64,000 nt of DNA from Hyphomicrobium sp. MC1. Lineage in GTDB: Bacteria > Pseudomonadota > Alphaproteobacteria > Rhizobiales > Hyphomicrobiaceae. The stretch is from NCBI RefSeq assembly GCF_000253295.1, contig NC_015717.1, positions 620,001-684,000 of the forward strand. The letters are read 5' to 3'. Shown here one piece after another: positions 53,122 to 62,263 of the stretch (position 1 is its first letter; each line of letters starts with the position of its first letter). Both the position numbers and the translations under genes were made by a program. Below the pieces are notes generated by a model. That model was not told where the DNA came from, did no database searches, and worked only from the letters and a program-made list of their open reading frames with translations.

Positions 53122-54577
53122 GGAGTTCTTCGATTGCGATGTGTTGGGCGAGGTGCTCGGCAAAGCGATCGAGGATGGCGTCGATTTCGGTATCGTAGCT
53201 GAGCGCAGATGCTTCCATGCCCAAAGAGGCCAGAAAGGTCTGGCGTGCAGCGTCCGACGTAAATAGGCCGTGAATGTAGCATCCCGAGACGCGGCCGTCT
53301 GGCGAGGTGGCGCCGTCGCGGTGGCCGTCGGGGAAGGTTACCATGGGGCGCGCGGTGTCTGGCCCAGTCGTCTTGCCGACGTGCATTTCATAGCCTTCAA
53401 ACGGCGCTATGGAACCCGTAAGCGTGCCGGAAACGCGCTCTAGCGTTTTCTCGGTGCCGAACTCGGTTTCGATATCGAGAAGGCCGAGGCCATCGACGGC
53501 GCGCGGCGGGCCTTCGATGCCATTCGGATCGGCGATGCGTTTCCCAAGCATCTGATAGCCACCACACAGCCCGAGCACACGGCCGCCGCGGCGAACATGC
53601 GCTTTGATGTCGATGTCCCAGCCTGCGGCGCGCAAGGCTGTTAGGTCATCAATGGTTGTCTTCGAGCCCGGCAGTAGAACGAGATCGGCGTGTGCCGGAA
53701 TCGGCTGACCGGGTTCGATCAGTTCGACGATGACGCCAGGTTCGTTGCGTAGCGGATCGAGGTCGTCGAAATTCGAGATGCGCGGCAGCAACGGCACAGC
53801 GATGCTCAGTTTCGTTTCACCACCGGACCTCGATGTTTTCATGAGGTCGCGCAATCCGAGCGCGTCTTCAGCGGGAAGCTTGCGAGCGTCGGGGAAGAAC
53901 GGCACGAGGCCGAGCGGCGTCCATCCGGACAGATTTGCAATTGCCGTCATGCCATCGGCGAATAGCGTCGGGTCGCCGCGCATCTTGTTGATGATGAAGC
54001 CGCGGATCATGGCCGCGTCGTCGAGATCGAGGACGTGGCGTGTACCGACGACGCTGGCGATGACACCGCCGCGGTCGATGTCGCCGATCAGTACGACCGG
54101 AACGTCGGCGGCGCGTGCGAAGCCGAGATTGGCGATGTCGTTCGCACGCAGGTTGATCTCGGATGCGCTGCCTGCGCCTTCGACGAGAACGAGATCGGCG
54201 TTCGCTTTGAGGCGCGCGAAGCTGTCGAGAACGGCAGGCAGAAGCTCTTTCTTTTTCGATTGAAAATCGCGCGCTTTCGCCGAGCCGCGCATTTTGCCTT
54301 GCACGACGATCTGCGCGCCGGTTTCGGTCTCGGGCTTCAGCAGCACCGGATTCATGTGCACGGATGGCGCAACGCGCGCGGCTCGCGCTTGCAATGCCTG
54401 GGCGCGGCCGATTTCGCCGCCGTCGGCCGTGACCGCGGCATTGTTCGACATGTTCTGGGGCTTGAACGGAACGACGCGAACCCCGCGGTTGGAGAACAAA
54501 CGGCAAAGCCCGGCGACGATCAGCGATTTGCCAACGTCGGAGCCGGTACCTGAGAACATCAACGCGCGCGCAGGCAT
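53105..54577 (-). CDS. cobQ: Cobyric acid synthase
   Basis: Amidates four side chains of adenosylcobyrinic acid a,c-diamide using glutamine and ATP. It has 490 residues. The N-terminal P-loop-type domain starts LMFSGTGSDVGKSLIVAGLC with VPFKPQNMSNNA; the C-terminal class I glutamine amidotransferase domain has the nucleophile in VLGLCGGYQMLG and ends with SGCYIHGLF. Its ATG shares one base with the cobO stop (TGATG). It is last in the cobP-cobO-cobQ operon. Confidence 0.96.
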   Translation of the reverse strand: MPARALMFSGTGSDVGKSLIVAGLCRLFSNRGVRVVPFKPQNMSNNAAVTADGGEIGRAQALQARAARVAPSVHMNPVLLKPETETGAQIVVQGKMRGSAKARDFQSKKKELLPAVLDSFARLKANADLVLVEGAGSASEINLRANDIANLGFARAADVPVVLIGDIDRGGVIASVVGTRHVLDLDDAAMIRGFIINKMRGDPTLFADGMTAIANLSGWTPLGLVPFFPDARKLPAEDALGLRDLMKTSRSGGETKLSIAVPLLPRISNFDDLDPLRNEPGVIVELIEPGQPIPAHADLVLLPGSKTTIDDLTALRAAGWDIDIKAHVRRGGRVLGLCGGYQMLGKRIADPNGIEGPPRAVDGLGLLDIETEFGTEKTLERVSGTLTGSIAPFEGYEMHVGKTTGPDTARPMVTFPDGHRDGATSPDGRVSGCYIHGLFTSDAARQTFLASLGMEASALSYDTEIDAILDRFAEHLAQHIAIEELLSLAR

Positions 54578-55197
54578 CAGAATTCGATGCCTTCCTGAGC
54601 TTTGATGCCGGCGGCGAAATGGTGCTTCACGGCACCCATTTCCGTCACGCCATCCGCGAGCGCGATCAATTCCGGTTTGGCGTTGCGGCCGGTGACGACG
54701 ACATGAAGATCGGGCCGCCGCGTGCGGAGCGTTTCGAGCACGTCATCGAGCAGCAGATAGTCATAACGCAGCGCGATGTTGAGTTCGTCGAGAATGAGCA
54801 GACGAATGGATGGATCGGCCATCAATTCTTTGGCCTTCGCCCAGGCGCGTGTGGCGGCGGCAATGTCGCGGGCCTTGTCTTGTGTTTCCCAGGTGAAGCC
54901 TTCGCCCATCGTGTGCCAGGAGATCTGATCGCCGAAGCGTTCAAGCGCGTCGCGTTCGCCGGTCTTCCACGCGCCTTTGATGAACTGGACGACGCCGACG
55001 CGCCAGCCGTGTCCAAGCGCGCGCAGCACGAGGCCGAATGCGGCCGTCGATTTGCCTTTGCCGGGGCCGGTGTGGACGAGCAGCACGCCTTTTTCGATCT
55101 GTTTCGAGGCGACCTCGGCATCTTGCACGGCTTTGCGCTTTGCCATCTTGGCTTTGTGACGCTCGGCATCATCGACCGTGGTGGGATTGTTGCTCAC
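54577..55197 (-). CDS. cobO: Cob(I)yrinic acid a,c-diamide adenosyltransferase (CobA/CobO family)
   Basis: Transfers the adenosyl group from ATP to the reduced corrinoid. It has 206 residues. The P-loop is VHTGPGKGKSTAAFGLVLRALGHG, followed by VGVVQFIKGAW, the WHTMGEGFTWETQD substrate loop, and LLILDELNIALRYDYLLLDDVL. The ATG lies three bases beyond the cobP stop and the stop overlaps the cobQ start by one base, so the three genes are translationally linked. Confidence 0.96.
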   Translation of the reverse strand: MSNNPTTVDDAERHKAKMAKRKAVQDAEVASKQIEKGVLLVHTGPGKGKSTAAFGLVLRALGHGWRVGVVQFIKGAWKTGERDALERFGDQISWHTMGEGFTWETQDKARDIAAATRAWAKAKELMADPSIRLLILDELNIALRYDYLLLDDVLETLRTRRPDLHVVVTGRNAKPELIALADGVTEMGAVKHHFAAGIKAQEGIEF

Positions 55198-55200
55198 GGC

Positions 55201-55725
55201 TCAGCCTTTCAACGTCAGCGGCAGTCCGGCGGCGACAAAAATGACCTTGTCGGCGGCTGCTGCGATCTTCTGATTGAGCCGGCCGGCTTCGTCGCGGAAG
55301 GCGCGGGCGAGCGCGTTGTCCGGCACGATGCCGAGGCCGACCTCATTCGAGACCATCACACAGGGCGCGACGCGTTTTGCGACGGCGGCCAGCAACGCGT
55401 CGCTTGCCTCCGGAACGGGGCGGTTGGCGTGCATCAGATTGGAGGTCCAGAGCGTAAGGCAATCGACCAGCGAGGGAAGCTCTGCAACACGGTTGGCCAG
55501 CACGTCGGCAATTTCGAGGGGCGATTCGTGATCGACCCAGCCCGCGCCACGGCGGCTCTTGTGGTGCTTGATGCGGCTGTACATTTCGTCGTCGAACGCT
55601 TCCGCCGTGGCGACATAAGCCCAAGGCCCGGGAATGCCTGTCAAAAGGCCTTCCGCATAGGCGCTTTTACCGGAACGGGCGCCCCCGAGGATGAGGGTCA
55701 GCTGCGGGAGGTGCAAAGTCGTCAT
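55201..55725 (-). CDS. cobP: Bifunctional adenosylcobinamide kinase / guanylyltransferase
   Basis: Activates adenosylcobinamide to its GDP derivative for lower-ligand attachment (CobP/CobU). It has 174 residues. The P-loop TLILGGARSGKSAYAEGLL is at the N-terminus; HESPLEIADVL, LVDCLTLWTSNLMHA and MVSNEVGLGIVPDNALARAFRD are typical. It starts the minus-strand operon cobP-cobO-cobQ, divergent from the riboswitch-controlled operon, and shows no riboswitch in its own short 5' region. Confidence 0.95.
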   Translation of the reverse strand: MTTLHLPQLTLILGGARSGKSAYAEGLLTGIPGPWAYVATAEAFDDEMYSRIKHHKSRRGAGWVDHESPLEIADVLANRVAELPSLVDCLTLWTSNLMHANRPVPEASDALLAAVAKRVAPCVMVSNEVGLGIVPDNALARAFRDEAGRLNQKIAAAADKVIFVAAGLPLTLKG

Positions 55726-55764
55726 TATAAACTTTCGGTCGTGCCGCAGAGGCCGCTATTGCGA

Positions 55765-55793
55765 TTGACGTAAGATGTGGGCTCACTTATCGA
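55765..55793 (+). promoter_or_regulatory. Sigma70-like promoter of riboswitch-cobW operon
   Basis: TTGACG (55765-55770) and TATCGA (55788-55793) are separated by exactly 17 bases. A start site near 55800 would place the cobalamin riboswitch at the very 5' end of the transcript. Confidence 0.55.
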
Positions 55794-55797
55794 TTGG

Positions 55798-55965
55798 GAC
55801 GACGGTCCCTCGCAAGAGGGTTCAAAAGGGAATGCGGTATTTACTCCGCAGCTGCCCCCGCAACTGTGCGCGGTGAGCATAGGCGAGAACGCCACTGGGC
55901 AACAGCCCGGGAAGGTCGCCCAATGCCAAGACCCGCGAGCCAGGAGACCTGCCGTCAACGAGATT
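55798..55965 (+). ncRNA. Cobalamin riboswitch
   Basis: Conserved elements occur in order: AAAAGGGAATGCGG (55824-55837), GCTGCCCCCGCAACTGT (55851-55867), GCCACTGGGCAACAGCCCGG near 55891-55910, GGGAAGG, GCCAAGACCCGCG, and the B12 box AGCCAGGAGACCTGCC at 55938-55953. Binding of adenosylcobalamin or a related form should repress expression of the cobW-cobN-cobG-cobH-cobI-cobJ run that begins about 100 bases downstream. No terminator is evident, so control is probably at translation. Confidence 0.95.
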
Positions 55966-56068
55966 TCCAACTTATCGCCGGTGGGGCGAGAAAGGTTAAG
56001 ATGCACTTCAGAACATGCCGCGCGTCTGGCCGGTCTTCCGAAAATTCAATGTCTGTGGAGGCGGGGCA

Positions 56069-57106
56069 ATGAGCACGCGCAAGGTTCCCGTCACGATCGT
56101 CACCGGCTTTTTGGGAGCGGGCAAAACGACACTCGTTCGCCATGCCGTTGAGAACGCGCAAGGCCGCCGCTTGGCGCTGATCGTCAACGAATTCGGCGAT
56201 GTCGGCGTGGACGGGACGATCCTCCGGTCATGCGGCATTGAGAACTGCCCGCAAGAAAACATCATCGAGCTGACAAACGGCTGCCTGTGTTGCACCGTCG
56301 CTGACGATTTCATTCCGACGCTTGAAGCGCTTTTGGCGCGCGAGCCCGCGCCGGAGCACATCATTATCGAGACGTCGGGCCTCGCGCTGCCGAAGCCGCT
56401 GGTTAAAGCTTTCGAGTGGCCGGATATCCGCAATCGTGTGACGGTTGATGGCGTGGTGACGGTCGTTGATGCCCCGGCCGTGCGCGCCGGTCGCTTCGCC
56501 GACGATCCGGTGAAGGTCGCGGCGCAGCGCGAAGCAGATCCGTCCGTCGATCATGAAAATCCGCTGGAAGAGGTTTACGAGGATCAGCTGCTCTGCGCCG
56601 ACCTCGTCGTGCTCAACAAGTGCGATCATCTTTCGCCGGAAGACGCGGCTTTGATCGCGCAAGACATTCGCAGCATGGTGCCGCGGGCAATCAAGATCGT
56701 GGCAACGCAAAATGGGGTCGTTCCGACAGATGTGCTGCTCGGCATTTCGGCAGCTGCGGAAGATGATCTCGCCGCTCGACCTTCGCATCACGATGCCGAA
56801 CCGGAACACGATCACGACGATTTCGAGACGTTCATCGTCGAAGTGCCGGAGCTATCGTCGCCCGACGATCTTGCGCAGCGCGCAAAAGCGATCGCCAACG
56901 ATCATGACGTGCTGCGTGTAAAGGGCTTCGCGGCCATTGGCGGGAAGCCAATGCGGCTCCTTTTGCAAGGGGTCGGCGAGCGGATCGACACGCGTTACGA
57001 ACGTGCATGGCAATCGGGCGAGGCGCGGGTGGGCCGGCTGGTCGTCATCGGTCAGAAGGGGCTTGATCGCGACGGCATCACTCGGACCCTGACGGGCGCT
57101 GCCTGA
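56069..57106 (+). CDS. cobW: Cobalamin biosynthesis GTPase CobW
   Basis: A COG0523/G3E GTPase of 345 residues, thought to deliver cobalt to the CobN chelatase. Walker A is TGFLGAGKTT; the metal-binding motif is CLCCTV; NKCD gives guanine specificity. A His/Asp/Glu-rich stretch (HHDAEPEHDHDD) before the C-terminal domain could bind metal. The ATG at 56069 has a strong GGAGG site. It is first in the riboswitch operon; its stop overlaps the cobN ATG by one base (TGATG). Confidence 0.95.
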   Translation: MSTRKVPVTIVTGFLGAGKTTLVRHAVENAQGRRLALIVNEFGDVGVDGTILRSCGIENCPQENIIELTNGCLCCTVADDFIPTLEALLAREPAPEHIIIETSGLALPKPLVKAFEWPDIRNRVTVDGVVTVVDAPAVRAGRFADDPVKVAAQREADPSVDHENPLEEVYEDQLLCADLVVLNKCDHLSPEDAALIAQDIRSMVPRAIKIVATQNGVVPTDVLLGISAAAEDDLAARPSHHDAEPEHDHDDFETFIVEVPELSSPDDLAQRAKAIANDHDVLRVKGFAAIGGKPMRLLLQGVGERIDTRYERAWQSGEARVGRLVVIGQKGLDRDGITRTLTGAA

Positions 57107-60100
57107 TGCATATCGTCGTTCGCGAGAGCCGGGATCTGGACGAGGCTGCCGCGCCTCAAGATCTCGGACTCGCGCCCGCCGATATCGTTTTTCTGTCGTT
57201 TTCCGATTCCGACCTTGCGATGGCGGCGGCTGCATTTCGCGGCGCTGAGAGCACGCAGCCGAGTGTGCGGATTTCGAACCTCAATGCTTTGCGCCACCCG
57301 ATGTCGGTTGATCTATTTTCCGACGCGACGCTGAAAGGCTCGAAGGCCGTGCTCGTGCGCCTGCTGGGCGGCCTCGACTATTGGCGGTATGGCGGCGAGC
57401 AACTCGGGCGGCGCTGCCGCGAACTGGGAATTGCACTTGCTATCGTGCCGGGCGACGGGCGGCCGGACATTCGACTCTCGGCGTTGTCGACGCTTGGTTC
57501 GGATGAGCTGGCGCGGCTTGAGGCTCTGCTCGACGTGGGCGGCATCGAGAATACGCGCATGGCTTTGCTGGCGATGCTCGGCAAACGTGACGCGCGTGGA
57601 AAAATTGCACAGCCGCGAGAGATTCCGAATTTCGGCGTCTATCGGGAAAGCGCGCAATCCGTTGCTGCGCTCGGGGCGGCTGCCGTTGTTTTCTATCGCT
57701 CACATTTGCTTGCGGGCGATGTTGCGCCAGTCGATGCTTTGGTAGATGCACTTGAAGATCGCGGCTTGGCGGTGGCGGCGCTCTACGTTCCGAGCCTGAA
57801 GGCAGCGGATACCGCGGCTTGGCTTCAGGATGAGCTGCAACGTCTCCGGCCGAGCGTCATCGTCAATGCGACAGCGTTTGCCTCACGCGACGGCGCGGAT
57901 GCCTCGCCGCTCGACGTTGCGGATTGTTCGGTCCTGCAGGTCGCGCTCGCCAATTCGAAATTTACGCTTTGGGAGAAGTCGCAGCGCGGCGTCAGTGCCG
58001 CGGACCTTGCGATGCACGTCGTTTTGCCGGAACTCGACGGACGGTTGTTTGCGGGCGTCGTATCGTTCAAGGAAGCGGACACGCTGGGAACCGAACTCGG
58101 CGTGTCGTTGCTGCGCCATGTGCCTTATAAGCCAAGCGTTTCGCATGTTGCCGAGCTTGCCGCGCGTTGGGCGAGGCTTCGTTCAGCCCCGCGCCATGAT
58201 CTTCGCATCGGTCTGTTGCTCTCGACGTATCCGGGGCGGCCGGATCAGATCGCGCACGCGGTTGGACTTGATGGCCTTGAGAGCGCGTGCAGGATCGCAT
58301 CGCATCTCGAAGACGCGGGTTATGACGTCGCCTGTCGCCCGTCGGACAGTCGCGATCTCGTGGCGCAACTCGATCCAGCGAAGGCAATCGGGTGGCCGCT
58401 TGATGCTTACCGTTCGGCGTTCGATGCTCTGCCAGAAGCCTTTAAAGAAAGCGTCGTCAGCGCCTGGGGACCGCCAGAAGATGATGACGCACTCGTTGGT
58501 AATACGTTCCGCTTTCGTGTTGCGCCGTGCGGAAATCTTTTGATTGGACTGCAGCCGGAACGCGGGCAGGCGCTTGACCGGAAGGCGCAGTATCACGATC
58601 CGGCGACGCCGCCGCGGCACAGCTATGTCGCGTTCTATCTCTGGCTGAGACACGTCGCAAAGATCGACGCGCTTATTCATCTCGGCGCGCACGGCACGCT
58701 CGAATGGCTGCCAGGCAAAGCCGTTGCGGGCAGCGAAATGTGTGCGCCGCGCGCGCTGGTTGGCCCTACGCCGATGATCTATCCGTTCATCGTCAATGAT
58801 CCCGGCGAAGCGGCGCAGGCGAAGCGGCGGCTATCTGCCGTGACGCTCGGACATAAGCCGCCGCCGATGACGGATGCCGGTTTGTCGGGGCCGTTGAGTG
58901 AAGTTGAACGGCTGGTCGATGAATTCGCGTCGGCGGAAGGTCTTGATCCGAGGCGGCGCAAGGTTCTGTCGGATCAGATCGTCGACGCCGCCATTCGTGC
59001 CGGAATTGCGGCCCAGTGCGGCCTCGATGCGGGCATGGCGGCGAGCGAAGCATTGACCCGCATCGACGCCTTTTTGTGCGATGTGAAAGAGCTGTCGATC
59101 CGCGACGGGCTGCATATCCTCGATGAGGTGGAGCTTGAAGCGATCACTCGGACGCTTGCTGGAAAATTCATCGCGCCGGGTCCTGCTGGAGCGCCGAGCC
59201 GAGGGCGATCTGATGTACTGCCGACAGGACGCAATCTTTTCAGTGTCGATCCGCGCAGCGTGCCAACCGCAACGGCGTGGGCGAACGGCAAGCGTGCAGC
59301 GAAAGCAATCCTCGATCGCTATCTCTCCGATCATGGCGAATGGCCCCGCGCGATCGTGCTCGATCTTTGGGGCAGCGCAACGCTCAGAACCGGTGGCGAG
59401 GAACTCGCGACCGCGCTGGCGCTGCTTGGCGTTCGCCCCGTCTGGGATCAGCGCTCCTATCGCGTGACGGGCGTCGAGACCGAGGCATTGGCGGAACTTG
59501 GACGTCCGCGTGTTGACGTGACGCTGCGGATTTCAGGACTTTTTCGCGATATGTTTGGAGCGCAGCTTGCGTTGTTTGATAGCGCCGTCGCGCTCGTTGC
59601 CAGTCTTGAAGAAGATGCCGGCGATAATCCGCTGCGCCCGGCCTCGTCGTCCGAAGCAAAGCTCGATCGCATTTTCGGACCGGCCGGCGGCAGCTTCGGT
59701 GCTGGCGTAATGCAGCACATCGACCGCGGCGACTGGAGCGAGCGTGGCGATCTTGGGCGGTCGTATCTCGCCAGCACACAGGCGGCGTATCGTGGCGATG
59801 GTTCGGAAGCGACGAGCGCGAGCTTTGAAAAACGCGTGAAATCGGCAGACGCCTTCGTGCATGTGCTGGATCACAGCGAGATCGACCTGCTGACTGGCGG
59901 TGACTTTGCGGCACACGAAGGTGGGTTCGCGGCTGCCGCTGCTTCTCTCGGAAACGATCGCGTTGCGCTTTATCATGGCGATACGGCAACGCCAGATGCG
60001 CCGCGGGTTCGCACGCTGCAGGAAGAATGTGCCCGTGTGATTCACGGGCGCGCTGCAAACATCCGGTGGATCGAGGGCCAGATGCGTCATGGCTTCCGCG

Positions 60101-60372
60101 GTGGCGCGGAGATGGCGCAGAGCGTTGACGCGGCATTCGCCTTCGCGGCGACGGCGCGGGCCGTCGACAACGGCGGCTTCGAGCGGCTCTACGAAGCATA
60201 TCTCGGTGACCCAGTGGTCGCAGCGTTTCTTGCGCGCGAGAACCCCGACGCAATCGCGGCAATGCGGCGCCGGTTCGAGGAGGCGATTGCGCGCGGGCTT
60301 TGGCAGCCGCGACGCAACGATCTCGGCGAAATCGCAAACAAAGACGATTCATCGCGCGAGGCAGCGGAATGA
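57106..60372 (+). CDS. cobN: Cobaltochelatase large subunit CobN
   Basis: ATP-dependent insertion of cobalt into hydrogenobyrinic acid a,c-diamide, with CobS and CobT (not in this window). It has 1088 residues, somewhat short of the roughly 1250-1300 usual for alphaproteobacterial CobN. The CobN/BchH core is clear, including LIHLGAHGTLEWLPGKAVAG, ALVGPTPMIYPFIVNDPGEA, DLWGSATLRTGGEELATAL and RNLFSVDPRSVPTATAW. It overlaps cobW by one base and cobG by four, within the riboswitch operon. Confidence 0.95.
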   Translation: MHIVVRESRDLDEAAAPQDLGLAPADIVFLSFSDSDLAMAAAAFRGAESTQPSVRISNLNALRHPMSVDLFSDATLKGSKAVLVRLLGGLDYWRYGGEQLGRRCRELGIALAIVPGDGRPDIRLSALSTLGSDELARLEALLDVGGIENTRMALLAMLGKRDARGKIAQPREIPNFGVYRESAQSVAALGAAAVVFYRSHLLAGDVAPVDALVDALEDRGLAVAALYVPSLKAADTAAWLQDELQRLRPSVIVNATAFASRDGADASPLDVADCSVLQVALANSKFTLWEKSQRGVSAADLAMHVVLPELDGRLFAGVVSFKEADTLGTELGVSLLRHVPYKPSVSHVAELAARWARLRSAPRHDLRIGLLLSTYPGRPDQIAHAVGLDGLESACRIASHLEDAGYDVACRPSDSRDLVAQLDPAKAIGWPLDAYRSAFDALPEAFKESVVSAWGPPEDDDALVGNTFRFRVAPCGNLLIGLQPERGQALDRKAQYHDPATPPRHSYVAFYLWLRHVAKIDALIHLGAHGTLEWLPGKAVAGSEMCAPRALVGPTPMIYPFIVNDPGEAAQAKRRLSAVTLGHKPPPMTDAGLSGPLSEVERLVDEFASAEGLDPRRRKVLSDQIVDAAIRAGIAAQCGLDAGMAASEALTRIDAFLCDVKELSIRDGLHILDEVELEAITRTLAGKFIAPGPAGAPSRGRSDVLPTGRNLFSVDPRSVPTATAWANGKRAAKAILDRYLSDHGEWPRAIVLDLWGSATLRTGGEELATALALLGVRPVWDQRSYRVTGVETEALAELGRPRVDVTLRISGLFRDMFGAQLALFDSAVALVASLEEDAGDNPLRPASSSEAKLDRIFGPAGGSFGAGVMQHIDRGDWSERGDLGRSYLASTQAAYRGDGSEATSASFEKRVKSADAFVHVLDHSEIDLLTGGDFAAHEGGFAAAAASLGNDRVALYHGDTATPDAPRVRTLQEECARVIHGRAANIRWIEGQMRHGFRGGAEMAQSVDAAFAFAATARAVDNGGFERLYEAYLGDPVVAAFLARENPDAIAAMRRRFEEAIARGLWQPRRNDLGEIANKDDSSREAAE

Positions 60373-61637
60373 CGTCGGCGGATCATTTGAGGAAAGGCTG
60401 GTGTCCAGGCGCGCATCGTCCGATGCGTTCGGGCGATGGGCTTCTGGTGCGTGTGCGTCCACGCGCCGGCGCACTTTCGCTCAGTTCGTTGCGAGCCATC
60501 GGTACGATCGCCGCTCAGTTCGGGTCCGGCGACATTGATTTGACTAATCGCGGCAATCTGCAGATCAGAGGCGTTGGTGACGGCGCGTTCGCAGTGCTTC
60601 TCGGTGCCCTGGATACGGCAGGTTTGCTCGACCCGTCTGCGGACGCGGAAGCCGTGCGCAACGTCGTCGTCGATCCGTTGAGCGGGCTTGATCCGCGGCG
60701 TGCGGATATTTGCGATCTCGCGGCAGCGCTGGAGACGATCCTGCTGCGAGATGCGCGCTTATGGTCTCTGCCCGCAAAATTCGGTTTCAGTTTTTCGGGC
60801 GTGGCGACGCCGCGCATCGGCGGACGCAGCGCGGATATCATGATGTCCGCCCGCGATGATTTTTTCTCCATCGTGCTCGATGGTGCGATTGGAATGGGCT
60901 GCGAAGTTGCGCGCGGAGAGGTCGTCGATGCCATGCATCGTCTGGCGCTGGCGTTTATCGAGCTGAAGGCAAACGACGCGAGTTTTCGGCGTATGCGCGA
61001 CGCGGTTGCTCAGTTCGGCGTCGCAAGGGTATTTGCAATGGCAGGTTTGCCGCTTCCGACGGCCGCGGATGAAGCGGTAGCAGACAGTGTGCCTGTGGGA
61101 TTGCTGCAGCGGAATGACAGCGTGTTCGGAGCTGGCGTCGGTTTTCCCTTCGGGCGGATTACGGCTGATCAGCTTGCCGCGCTTTGCGATCACGCCGCAG
61201 TGGCGGGCGCTGAAGACGTTCGCACAAGCCCAGAACGCGTGTTCGTCTTTCCACTGCAGGATGCGATGCATGCGCACGAATTGCTTCGGGGCGCCAATGC
61301 CGCAGGACTGATCGTGCAAGAAGACGATATACGGCTCGCGATGGATGTCTGTCCGGGCGCGCCTGGGTGCAAAAATGCGCGCACGGATACGCGGCGGGAT
61401 GCGCAGCGCTTTGCCGACACGTTTGCGGGTTCGTTGCACGGCTGCTCGCTGCATATTTCCGGATGCGAGAAGGGGTGCGCGCGGCGGACGGAAGCACGTC
61501 TGACGCTCGTCGGCCGCGACGGCCGGTACGATATCATCAGAGACGGTTCAGCGGATTCGATGCGCGTACACGATACGATCAATGCTGACGACATGAGCAC
61601 GACGATTTCGCGCTTGATCCTGGAGCCCGCAGTATGA
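60369..61637 (+). CDS. cobG: Precorrin-3B synthase
   Basis: Oxygen-dependent hydroxylation and lactone formation on precorrin-3A, specific to the aerobic pathway. It has 422 residues and a nitrite/sulfite reductase half-domain fold (IDLTNRGNLQIRGV). The iron-sulfur cysteines lie in MDVCPGAPGCKNA and HGCSLHISGCEKGCARR. The ATG at 60369 overlaps the cobN stop (ATGA); its stop overlaps cobH in the same way. An upstream in-frame extension within cobN was rejected. Confidence 0.94.
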   Translation: MTSADHLRKGWCPGAHRPMRSGDGLLVRVRPRAGALSLSSLRAIGTIAAQFGSGDIDLTNRGNLQIRGVGDGAFAVLLGALDTAGLLDPSADAEAVRNVVVDPLSGLDPRRADICDLAAALETILLRDARLWSLPAKFGFSFSGVATPRIGGRSADIMMSARDDFFSIVLDGAIGMGCEVARGEVVDAMHRLALAFIELKANDASFRRMRDAVAQFGVARVFAMAGLPLPTAADEAVADSVPVGLLQRNDSVFGAGVGFPFGRITADQLAALCDHAAVAGAEDVRTSPERVFVFPLQDAMHAHELLRGANAAGLIVQEDDIRLAMDVCPGAPGCKNARTDTRRDAQRFADTFAGSLHGCSLHISGCEKGCARRTEARLTLVGRDGRYDIIRDGSADSMRVHDTINADDMSTTISRLILEPAV

Positions 61638-62263
61638 CGGTACAAGACTACATTCGCGACGGAGCGGCGATATACGCGCGCTCGTTTGCGATCATCCGGG
61701 CAGAGGCGGATCTCGCCGGGTTGTCACCGGTCGAGGAGCGCGTCGCGGTGCGGATCATCCACGCCTGCGGCATGGTCGAGGTGGCCCGCGATATTGTGAT
61801 GTCACCAACGTTTGCGCGCGATGCCGAGGCGGCGCTCAAAGCGGGGGCGCCGATCCTCTGCGATTCGATGATGGTCGCGGATGGTATTACGCGGGCGCGC
61901 CTTCCGGCGAAGAACGAGGTCGTTTGTACACTGCGCGATCCGCGCGTGCCTGAGATCGCGGCACAGATCGGCAATACGCGCACGGCCGCTGCCATGGAGC
62001 TTTGGCGGCCGAAGCTTGCGGGCTCCATCGTTGTTGTCGGAAACGCCCCGACGGCGCTGTTCCGGCTGTTCGAAATGCTCGATGCGGGCGCGCCAAAACC
62101 TGCTGCTGTCATCGGAATGCCGGTTGGCTTCGTCGGTGCGGCTGAATCGAAAGAGGCGTTGGCGGCTGACGGGCGCGTTCCATTTGCAATCGTCAAAGGC
62201 CGCAAAGGCGGAAGCGCTATGGCTGCGGCAGCCGTCAATGCGCTCGCAAGTGAGGCCGAATGA
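61634..62263 (+). CDS. cobH: Precorrin-8X methylmutase
   Basis: Moves the C-11 methyl to C-12, giving hydrogenobyrinic acid. It has 209 residues. The catalytic histidine lies in VRIIHACGMVEVARDI, with ILCDSMMVADGITRARLPAKNEV and IGMPVGFVGAAESKEAL further on. ATG-TGA overlaps of four bases occur at both ends, so expression follows cobG and leads into cobI. Confidence 0.95.
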   Translation: MTVQDYIRDGAAIYARSFAIIRAEADLAGLSPVEERVAVRIIHACGMVEVARDIVMSPTFARDAEAALKAGAPILCDSMMVADGITRARLPAKNEVVCTLRDPRVPEIAAQIGNTRTAAAMELWRPKLAGSIVVVGNAPTALFRLFEMLDAGAPKPAAVIGMPVGFVGAAESKEALAADGRVPFAIVKGRKGGSAMAAAAVNALASEAE

